Source of the DNA: Nitzschia sp. pyKryTriq1
Taxonomy: Eukaryota; Bacillariophyta; Bacillariophyceae; Bacillariales; Bacillariaceae
Length of the DNA stretch: 52,500 nt
Direction: 5' to 3'
Assembly: GCA_956465555.1 (NCBI GenBank)
Contig: OY101119.1
Location: 1,598,129-1,650,628, forward strand
In this document: in pieces, positions 44,603-52,500 of the stretch
Position numbering within the stretch: position 1 is the stretch's first letter
Layout of the letters: each line of letters starts with the position of its first letter
The notes under the pieces: model-generated
The model's database searches: none
Told to the model about the DNA's origin: nothing
The model's input: the letters and a program-made list of their open reading frames with translations, nothing else
Program-made: the position numbers and the translations under genes

Positions 44603-47600
44603 ATGAGATTCGAAGAATCGAGGAGTCTTTCCCGTCAGCAAGGGACTCGTTCTTTTGCCCAGGCAAAGAATAGATACTACCCTACACGTGATGAAACGGA
44701 AGAAGAGATCGCCCCTCACTCCGACGCTTCGAATCATCGTCGCGACTCCTTCCGCATGAGAGGACGCAAATCCAACAAGCTGGAAGCGCCTTTTGGAAAA
44801 CCGGCCTCGCGAAGGCGAGCTCTTCTAAATGAAAGTGACGAGTCCAGTCCGGAATCAAATGATGCGTCTCGTGAGCCTGATCATGGTGACTTCCGGAGAC
44901 GCAGCAGTGACTTCGTTCGACGTGAGAGTCCCTATGGAAGGGCTACCCAAGAAAACATTCAGCCTAGCTACGAAGAAGAAAGTGACGGATTGCCATCCGA
45001 TTCAAGACATATGTATAGTGGTGGCAACAGAAATAGCGTGTTGAAGGAAGATCATCGGCAGCGGCGACGTGAACCCAGACAAATCCATTGGCAACAGTCT
45101 CCAAACGTGTACGATGATGGCTTTTCTCGACATAGCGACTCAAAGTCACACAGCAGTTCTGACTCAAGTAGTTCGTACTCATCATCATCTGATGATGATG
45201 ATTTTCAGCTCAATGCAAACTGTATGAACGCCCTCTTCAGCAAAGATGCCGAGAGGGCCACGAGCTTAATTCGATGCGATAAGGCGGGCCCATCTGCCAC
45301 CGAAGTGCAGTTGAAAATGACACTACCACTACCACTTCAACTAATGGAAGGTATCGACAATCTGGTTCCGTCCAAAAAAGAATTCGTGTCTGCCATTAAG
45401 CATCTAAGGTACAATGGCGACAGATTTGCGAAGAAGTGTGATTTTGATTACAACCGACTGGATGAACAAGTGATAATTGATGAAGAATTCGCCGGAGAGG
45501 TCATGCCAGAATTTTACAAGTCTCTCTTTGAATCTCCAACTGACGTGACTTCAGACGGGGAAGATGAGCCTAAACAACATCAAGGAAATAGTGCTGTCCG
45601 TCGAATTCCAGAAGGGTCGTCCGCCTTGGATGTCAATCCCAATCATTTCAGATTCACAGCACCACAGCTGCCGGAGGGCGGTACTGAGGAAACTCTAGGG
45701 CGACCAGAGTCCTTACCAAGCCATATTATGCTTGATGGTGATGGAACATTTGTGAGCTCTCAGGGTAGCTTCGAAATGAATCACTTCGGAGCTACAACAC
45801 GGCAAGCTGCAGCTCGCCCATCTCCGGAACCCAGTTCGGATGACTTGCAAACGGGCACACATGACAGGCTAACGACCAAAATGGCCATCCACTCGACTAT
45901 CTATGCTAAAAAGATGCAACCAAGGGGTCCATCTCATGGTGCCTCCCAAGTCGGAACCCAGCGAGACAGCTCCGTTCAGCCAAGCATGCGGGAGCTGATT
46001 GAAGCCGGCAGTCAGGCAGGACAGAAGGCTCAACAATCACGCATTAAGGTACAGGAAGGGAAACTTATTTCATCAAACAAGTCGAGCCCTGAAAGCGTGC
46101 AGGAGCACCCCAGCTTTGACGAGGGTCACATTTCGAAGCCAGACACCCTGCAAAGAGGATTGCCGAGGGATTCTGACAGGCGTCGTATCGACGAGATTCC
46201 TGGACAGAGACAGAGAAATGCTCTCTCTAAATTCAGCAAATCGCTCAAGACGAATCTACTTCCCAACAAGGAGTGGATCCCTGCAAAAAAGGAGCAGCTA
46301 GACTTGGTCGACCAAGCTTACCCAAGCTTTGAAGTCCCCGAGGATGAATTACCGAAACGCAATCTGCGATCCCCAAAACAGGCACATGGGGTAGAGCCAG
46401 AAGCACCAGGTGCACTTGTTGACGGTATTCCGTCTTCTGTCGACTATCGAAAGAAGTCATATGATAGGGAACTCGGTACGGTGTACAGCGACCTGACGGT
46501 AGATGAGGAAGCCTTTGCCAGAGTCGAGTACCCAGTTGTACGAACCCTGACTTTGTCTGACCGCAGCAGCCCAACGCCTTCTGATCAAAAAAAGGATCCA
46601 TCAGCTTTAAAGGAAAAGCAGACGGCTCTTGAAAAGGAACCAAACATCAAAAGCACATTCATCGATACGCCCCTATCCTTTGGTGACGAGCTCATGGGTC
46701 ACCGCGAGAAGTTGTCGAGCCTTGGGTCCCGTCAAGGCAAGAGAGACTGGAAGGATGATGGCCTGGCAGAAAAGCCGGTTCTTCTAGAAATGCCATCTGA
46801 GGACCAAGGACCTTTGGATGAGCTCATGGATACGGCGAGGCAACACTTATCCGTTGCCGGTGCTGGTGCCAGTACCAATAACGCAGGAAAAGGTTCTCGT
46901 CCAGAAAAGGCACATACTGATTCCATCGATGAGCTAGGGGCTGCTCCTAAGCAAAACAAGAAGTGCTCTTCGGAACAGTCTAAGAGTTTACCTTTGAATT
47001 CGAGAAAAGAAGATCATTTGCCGAGCTTGGAGACCGACAGCCTGATCGCTAAACGGACTACTGAAGCTATGAACATTCCCGACATTTTGACCCCGGTAGC
47101 TTCCATTGATCAGTGTGCCAGTGCAGATATTCCGATGGACGAGCCAAAGAAGTCCAGCGTTTCCTCGGGTCACCGCGCTTGGCGAGACGACACCATAGAG
47201 GAACCTTCCATTCCGACTAGGGGGCCCTCCACGGAGATTGATAAAACAGTCCAATCGTGCATATTCACCCCTACCGGACCCAGCATGTCATCAAGATGCG
47301 CCGAGAACTTCGAAAGAGAGAAAACAAGTCCTCATTCCGAAAACACGGATCGAATCAGAAACGAAGTTGAAGATGGTCACGAAACAGCAAATAGTTTAAA
47401 AAACGCCTCGAGATCCAATGATTTTGCCGTTAGATTGAAGAGTGCGGCCGCTGCTCGGCTCGACGCTATGAATGATAATCCAACATTCCATCGCGGGGGC
47501 AGGGGAATCACAGCATCTTTGGATAGTGACAGTGATGAAGAAGCTTCAGAAGAAATCAACCAAGGCGGCAGGGACCCATCTGGTGATAAGGATGGGCCTG

Positions 47601-48748
47601 GTACCGGTCCAACGGATCCCGATGGCTCTCCGCACAAGGACGCTGGATTTACCGAAGAGAAGAACATCTCCGAAAGCAACAAGGACCAGCCACGTGAATC
47701 TGAACAATTTGTTAGGAAACCATGTTCTCTGTCATCCCCAACACAATACCCCACTTCTACTCAGGAAGAGAAGCAGGAAAGCGATATCTTTGTCGATGCT
47801 TCGTGTCAAGATTTTTTGGACGATGCTGTCAGCGAGGAGGAAACAAAGGAAACAGCTATCGACGACAACCGCATCCGATATTTGTCTGAAATCGACGATC
47901 GGTCACAAGCAGTAGAGATCAATTACATTGGAGAGCGGACGAGTCGACTAAATGATTCGCAGTCTTTGGCAACGGAACCACCATTGATCACCGCACCAAC
48001 TGCTACTACGCTTGAGACACCTCTATCAACTTCATACACTATGTATACTATGGATACCCCAGTCCAAGCACCCCCAACGGGGACATTTGATACCATGGAT
48101 CGAAGCGCCTGGGGCAGTGGCTCCCTAAGCAAAAAGGGCCCTGGGTCACGCAACGATTTCTACGAAAGGGAACACGATGAAGATGACTATCATTTTGATG
48201 AGCGCCTTGCCAAGCTTTCTGCTCTTTTGCCGGCCTCCAAGAAGCGAAAAGAGCAGACACGAGATTTTTCTGCTTTTAATTTGGGCCATTTGTTGCTCAG
48301 TGGAATGACCGCTATTGCGCTCTTGGCGGTGGCGTGGCTAAAGCATATCACTGGTTTTCAGCGAGAAAGGAAATCAGCATCAACGGCAACGAAGGGCGAG
48401 CCAAACTTTCGGGGATCCAAAGTTGCTCTGGGTATTCAATCCACCAATACCCAGAGGATCCAAGGGAATAAGCACATCCCACACGAGCTATATCGCATGG
48501 AACAAGAAGCCGGAACTTTTGTTGATTTCATTGTTCCAGATATCCATGGATCGGCACACGCCCAACAGCATCCGTCGATATGGAGCGTGAATTCGTCCTC
48601 ACAAAGCAGTAGAAAGTCGCAACGTGTTACTGAGACGTATTCTAGTATTGTTCGGAGCTTTTCGCGGGGCGATGCAAAAAGTGTTGCGTCGATGAGGGGT
48701 TGGTCAGCCAAACCAGACTTCTGCTCCACGGAATTTCGGGAAGAGTAG
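44603..48748 (+). CDS. Very large disordered protein with one C-terminal membrane segment
   Basis: A single exon of 1381 residues from the ATG at 44603; an open frame extends upstream to 44510 but has no earlier ATG. Residues 1-200 are Arg/Ser/Asp-rich with a run of Ser then Asp (SSSDSSSSYSSSSDDDD). A compact, possibly folded segment lies at about 205-315 (NCMNALFSKDAERATSLIRC ... IIDEEFAGEVMPEFYKSLFE). The rest is acidic, Ser/Pro-rich and low in hydrophobics. One transmembrane helix (LGHLLLSGMTAIALLAVAWL, starting at about 1227) precedes a tail of about 130 residues. This suggests a tail-region-anchored protein with a very long cytosolic arm. The family is unknown. Confidence 0.8.
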   Translation: MRFEESRSLSRQQGTRSFAQAKNRYYPTRDETEEEIAPHSDASNHRRDSFRMRGRKSNKLEAPFGKPASRRRALLNESDESSPESNDASREPDHGDFRRRSSDFVRRESPYGRATQENIQPSYEEESDGLPSDSRHMYSGGNRNSVLKEDHRQRRREPRQIHWQQSPNVYDDGFSRHSDSKSHSSSDSSSSYSSSSDDDDFQLNANCMNALFSKDAERATSLIRCDKAGPSATEVQLKMTLPLPLQLMEGIDNLVPSKKEFVSAIKHLRYNGDRFAKKCDFDYNRLDEQVIIDEEFAGEVMPEFYKSLFESPTDVTSDGEDEPKQHQGNSAVRRIPEGSSALDVNPNHFRFTAPQLPEGGTEETLGRPESLPSHIMLDGDGTFVSSQGSFEMNHFGATTRQAAARPSPEPSSDDLQTGTHDRLTTKMAIHSTIYAKKMQPRGPSHGASQVGTQRDSSVQPSMRELIEAGSQAGQKAQQSRIKVQEGKLISSNKSSPESVQEHPSFDEGHISKPDTLQRGLPRDSDRRRIDEIPGQRQRNALSKFSKSLKTNLLPNKEWIPAKKEQLDLVDQAYPSFEVPEDELPKRNLRSPKQAHGVEPEAPGALVDGIPSSVDYRKKSYDRELGTVYSDLTVDEEAFARVEYPVVRTLTLSDRSSPTPSDQKKDPSALKEKQTALEKEPNIKSTFIDTPLSFGDELMGHREKLSSLGSRQGKRDWKDDGLAEKPVLLEMPSEDQGPLDELMDTARQHLSVAGAGASTNNAGKGSRPEKAHTDSIDELGAAPKQNKKCSSEQSKSLPLNSRKEDHLPSLETDSLIAKRTTEAMNIPDILTPVASIDQCASADIPMDEPKKSSVSSGHRAWRDDTIEEPSIPTRGPSTEIDKTVQSCIFTPTGPSMSSRCAENFEREKTSPHSENTDRIRNEVEDGHETANSLKNASRSNDFAVRLKSAAAARLDAMNDNPTFHRGGRGITASLDSDSDEEASEEINQGGRDPSGDKDGPGTGPTDPDGSPHKDAGFTEEKNISESNKDQPRESEQFVRKPCSLSSPTQYPTSTQEEKQESDIFVDASCQDFLDDAVSEEETKETAIDDNRIRYLSEIDDRSQAVEINYIGERTSRLNDSQSLATEPPLITAPTATTLETPLSTSYTMYTMDTPVQAPPTGTFDTMDRSAWGSGSLSKKGPGSRNDFYEREHDEDDYHFDERLAKLSALLPASKKRKEQTRDFSAFNLGHLLLSGMTAIALLAVAWLKHITGFQRERKSASTATKGEPNFRGSKVALGIQSTNTQRIQGNKHIPHELYRMEQEAGTFVDFIVPDIHGSAHAQQHPSIWSVNSSSQSSRKSQRVTETYSSIVRSFSRGDAKSVASMRGWSAKPDFCSTEFREE

Positions 48749-49124
48749 AATGAATACATTCAGCAGTGAGGAAAACGCATGTTCCCAACCGTGGTGGAAT
48801 GTGTGCCTCAACCGGCAGAGAAGTTGGTGACAGCTTGAGGGCCCAATGCTCAACATACTTGAATATTCATAACAAATCAAACTACTACCATGATATTTCA
48901 GATTCTTCCGTGTGTGCTATAATTGTGCTTTTCGCAGATCAACTACTCTATCATAGCGAGACCGAGGATATCGCCCCGTGCCAATCTCAGCCAAAGTGCC
49001 TCACGCGGCCTTGGAGCCGGGCATTGGCCAAGGTACCGCTAACATAGTTATGCCACTTTTCGCTGCTTTCATGGCAAGCCAGAGAGGGCACCCGTATTTA
49101 CCCAAGGAAACAAAGGAAATTGCT
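48749..49124. other. Spacer between convergent genes
   Basis: It holds both 3' ends and copy D of the dispersed motif. No gene is seen. Confidence 0.5.
49055..49070 (-). repeat. Dispersed motif, copy D, in the eIF3m 3' region
   Basis: On the minus strand GAAAGCAGCGAAAAGT, 55-70 bp after the eIF3m stop codon. It is identical over 16 nt to the copy after bioB. Confidence 0.7.
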
Positions 49125-50388
49125 TTATTGCTGGTGTTGTCGTAGGCTCTGCCTGTAGGCCTCTAGGATGCCTCCTACATTTTGCTTCCACACATGAAGC
49201 CGGGACTGGACTGCCTTCCACTGATCTATATCGAACTTCCGAACGACGCATCGTTCAACGACCACCTTATTTTCAAGTTGATCCATTTTCGCCGAAAGAA
49301 GCCCCGAAGACACTGCCGCAATAACCCACTTTTCAACATCTTCCGAGCTTGTCTGGAGAGTACTCGCGACGACCTCATAAGGAATCTCTTCGTGTTCAGC
49401 TGCCAGACTACACAAACTGAGAATGCGCATATAACGAACGCAATTATCTGCTGAGACACCTTCCCACTGTTGCAGAACTCCCTCTCCACCGTTGGCCTGA
49501 ATAAACGAAAAGTAATCTTCCAGCTTGCCCTCCTGAAATACCTTCAACAAAGCAAAAAGAGAAGGCGACTGCTTTTCCAGCGCTTGAATAGCCGGCAGAG
49601 ACAATATGTTTCGTTGCTGTTCAAACAGAGAAACAGGATCTCGAATGGCACCGATTGCAGCTTCTTCTGATACCCTGAGTCCTTGAGAATCGACGTCCTG
49701 TTCAGAATAAGTTAGTTTGGTTCCTAGGATTCGAAGGCCAGGACAGGATTCTTTCTGGAACTTGCGTACTTACCGAGCTTGTGTACGTTTCGAGCACCAA
49801 CAAGGTGAAACGCTGTTTGGCCATCGCGGTAGGGGCACCCTCTGAAGCTGCTAGATACAAGGGTCTTCGCGAAACAGGTTCGACCTTCCATTCATCCAAC
49901 ATGGAAGGGAGCCGAGAAGCGTCCATCCACTTGCCCAGGACAGATACATGGGGCTCCAGCAAGGATGGCTCGCGCTCCGTCGCCAACCGAATCATTTTGG
50001 CCATGAGGCTGATTTTCTCAAGAGCGTCTGATCTCATATTGTACAAAGAGGCCAAGAGGGAAATAGTTTTTGTGGCATCCGTAGACACTTGAATCAGAGA
50101 GTCGGCCAGTTGATCCACCAGCTGCGAGTCCTTCGCCCGGTCCAAGAGTGCCGCCAACAAGGACACCACCGACAAAGCATCTTCATCGAGAGACAAAGCC
50201 CGAATCGCGCCTTGCTCGGCCAAAATGGTCGCCATCAACTTGGCTGCATCCCCGTGGGAAATGCAGGCTTCACAATCTTGGACGAAGCTGGGAGACGTGG
50301 ACTCTGCAACCTGAGCGAGGTGCCGAACCAATCGCAGCTCGGCATCCTCGGCAACATTGACCAAAGCTGAAGAGCCAACGCGAGACAT
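49125..50388 (-). CDS. EIF3M: Translation initiation factor 3 subunit M (PCI domain)
   Basis: Two exons, 50388-49774 and 49697-49125, phase 0, 76-nt intron; 395 residues, the usual size. The N-terminal half is helical repeats (LMATILAEQG, SVVSLLAALLDRAK). The C-terminal PCI domain shows LEDYFSFIQANGG, YMRILSLCSLA, IPYEVVASTLQ, VEKWVIAAVSSGLLSAKMDQ and VRKFDIDQWKAVQSRLHVWKQN, in the order found in eIF3m. It is a structural subunit of the eIF3 octamer that binds the 40S ribosome. The start codon is directly preceded by CAATACAATACA. Confidence 0.95.
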
Positions 50389-52500
50389 TGTATTGTATTG
50401 TAATGTATTGTACTATATTAATACGCTTCCACTGTCCACTTTCTTTCTCGCAGGTTACTCAAGGTTGGAGTATTGGATTGAAATGTTGTGGTTGCGCCTC
50501 TCGCCTCTCGCCGCCCTTCATTCTTCAGCTGGCATGAGATGTTGGTTGTTGGTTGTTGGTTGTTGGATGCACGGTCGGTGGTGCACGGAGCTTTGTTTGC
50601 TTGATTGGAACCGTTCAGTTTTCAGTAGGACTGAAAGGCTGATAACCTAATTTTCCAGGGGCGGCGGAGCGTGCAGGCGCGCATCGCACTGGTTTCGACG
50701 GGTGGGGTTTGGGTTCGTGACAGGTTCGTGATCGGGACAGATCCAAATTCGTACATACAGGTACGGGTACTACTTGTGTACTTGTACCCGTACTGTACCG
50801 GTACCGGGTACCGACAGACAGTGTATGAATACATAACATACATACTTCGTACTGGGTACCGGTACCTGGTACACGGCGTAGGACTTGATGATAAAAAAAA
50901 TGACATCCTTGATTGTTTCTATCGGGCCTACTTGTAGTACCAGGTACTGTACGGGTACCGGTACAGTCAGTACTACATTCCCATTCACCGTACTTTTTCC
51001 TACAAAATGAAAACTTTGTAGTGCATTGCAGTATCCTGAACCACCATTTGTCATATACCGTAGTAGACTAGAACCAAGTCGAATCATCCTCGAACGACAC
51101 CTGCAGGTGCGAAACTAATATCTCCTCATCGGGCATGGCAGTTGAATGACTTGAAAAGGTCCAAGACGAAACAACATCTTATTGCAAGCAACGAACAATG
51201 CTCCAGCACCCAGGCGACGAAGCTCGAACGGTGGAATCTCCCTTCCTTCCGACTGCCCCCACCCTCTCTACAAGAGCCAGTCTAGAGAGCTAGTATCAAC
51301 CAAGCGAGGAGACGGAGTGTCGAACGATGGCGATAAGTGCAAGTATGTTCCGCGAGGGTCACATGCACCTCGGTGGATTCTGGGCTCATCCATGGCTACT
51401 GTCTGGAGTCGAAATCAGGTTGAACAGGTGGGGGAGGGGGTGGGGTGGGGAAGTCAAGAAAGGAACAAGAAATGGTTCAAATGGGGATCCAACGTGTTAC
51501 CGGCTTTGTTATCACTACCGGCTTTGCTATCGCAAGGATTGGTCAAAGTCGAAAACGCGAGGATTGGCTTTGGAACTGTTGCAGTTGGTCGAGACTGTGC
51601 ATCGATCCAAGCTGCCAATCTTGCTAGCTGGCATGGGACTGGAGTTAACTACGAACTGTTTCTTCTCTGGTCTCGGGTCTCGGCCCTATATCACAATCTG
51701 CGATGAATCATCCATATACGATCTTCGTGCCGTCGCACTGTTGGTCCTCGCCCGATTATTTTTGCGAATGATAATGATAGCTCTCTGTACAGCCCTTTCC
51801 GTTCCCAAGCCGACGATTACGATTCCGGCCCTACTTACACGCGCTCAGCATTCTCGTTATGCCGAAGAACTGTATGCTTGATATCAGCAAAGTGATACAT
51901 TCAACTTGCCGAGGCATCAGTTGGAGCAGCCACTGCCGTCGCGTTGAAGCTTGCTTGTAGTCGGTACCAGAAAGCAGTTCAGGGGCTCAAGACAAGTGAA
52001 ACGTTTTTCAACACTGCCGGAATGATTTTCATCTCTAGTAGTAAGTCTACTACAGGTACGAGTATCTACAGGCGAGAGTCTTTTTCCTTCTCGAACGTGC
52101 TCAGGAATGCGAGATCGCATCAAAAGAGTACTTGATGCTGGAACGATCGAAGCCTGTCGAGCCGCGCCCTTTGGAGTACCTATCGTAGTTCAATGGTCCG
52201 CGCGGGTACAAAGCAAGTTTATTGAATGGCACAAGATTCGAGATTCTTGAATGGCCGTGGCGCGAAGTCGGGCCTAATGGAGATGTTTAGATTCACCGAG
52301 CTACTGGTCTCGAGAGCTTGCAAGAATGGAAAGAGAAAGTGGGTACGATTGCAATTGGAGGTCTGAGGCGCGGATTGCTGTGGTCGAAATCAGGTCGTGA
52401 CGCGGCAGGGGGTCTCAAAGGAAGGAACAAAGAAAAATCGAATGAGCATGTCGTTCCTCGACTCTAAAGCGTGAAGGACTATCGGGCAGCCTTGTTTGTG
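50389..52500. other. Right-end region without a supported gene
   Basis: 50389-50650 is the eIF3m promoter, with a TTGTTGG tandem (50542-50566). 50755-50975 is GTAC-rich. 51180-51880 has two long overlapping plus-strand frames (51182-51706 and 51327-51881) of unequal quality; the second includes LALELLQLVETVHRSKLPIL. An 18-bp tandem duplication (51498-51533) lies inside. 52100-52250 has a short frame with RIKRVLDAGTIEACRAAPFG. These could be decayed pieces of one gene or exons of a gene continuing past the right edge. Confidence 0.4.
51182..51881 (+). pseudogene. Possible gene remnant in two overlapping frames
   Basis: The protein-like stretches move between frames: Ser/Arg-rich in the first (51182-51330), then mixed helical in the second (51540-51700), with a G-rich run at 51427-51460 where slippage is easy. 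A duplicate-like fragment (GTCGAAATCAGGT, then AAGGAACAA) recurs at 52384-52430. No family is recognised; it may also be an intron-containing gene. Confidence 0.2.

Overview
The window looks like nuclear DNA of a pennate diatom (a Phaeodactylum-like stramenopile). The reasons are: short GT-AG introns of about 43-214 nt that restore conserved protein families when removed; eukaryotic housekeeping genes (CCT eta, eIF3m, eS24, dihydroceramide desaturase); and bacterial-type proteins (GyrB, YebC, a GNAT enzyme) that begin with signal peptides, three predicted proteins having a Phe just after the likely cleavage site, as in diatom plastid presequences. No rRNA, tRNA or CRISPR array was recognised. 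The species assignment is inference.

Layout. 1-2776 (-) is a very large open frame that runs off the left edge. 2.9-4.7 kb is noncoding and holds a 68-bp direct duplication. 4.7-12.8 kb carries a plastid-type GNAT (+), a membrane-anchored NDPK-like protein (-, 4 exons), a mitochondrial carrier (-, 6 exons) and a plastid-type Rossmann-like protein (+). 12.8-23.1 kb carries tsaE (-), CCT7 (+), a SAP plus double RNase H protein (-), yebC (+) and bioB (-). 24.9-32.9 kb carries RPS24 (-), a small membrane protein (+), a sphingolipid desaturase (-) and nuclear gyrB (+). 33.2-43.8 kb carries an unknown two-exon gene, a TMEM163-like transporter, an alanine racemase and a disordered SFD-rich protein, all on the minus strand. 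44.6-48.7 kb is a 1381-residue disordered protein with a C-terminal membrane segment (+), followed by eIF3m (-). The last 2 kb holds no gene I can defend.

Genes mostly alternate strand, with convergent pairs 77-430 bp apart and divergent pairs separated by 0.8-1.9 kb. The spacers are full of GTAC-based palindromes (TACCGGTA, GTACTGTAC) and microsatellites. There is no operon logic, but several products suit organelle information and metabolism: GyrB (topology), YebC (translation or transcription factor), TsaE (tRNA t6A), biotin synthase and an NDPK-like enzyme.

The most unusual noncoding objects are a 36-bp-period array of four small hairpins (15.10-15.24 kb), a roughly 420-bp foldback element with a 7-8 bp target duplication (41.07-41.51 kb), the 68-bp duplication, and a 16-25 nt motif (core AAAGCAGCGAAAA) seen four times, twice in 3' regions. 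All exon boundaries below were derived by eye from splice signals, frame and family alignment from memory.
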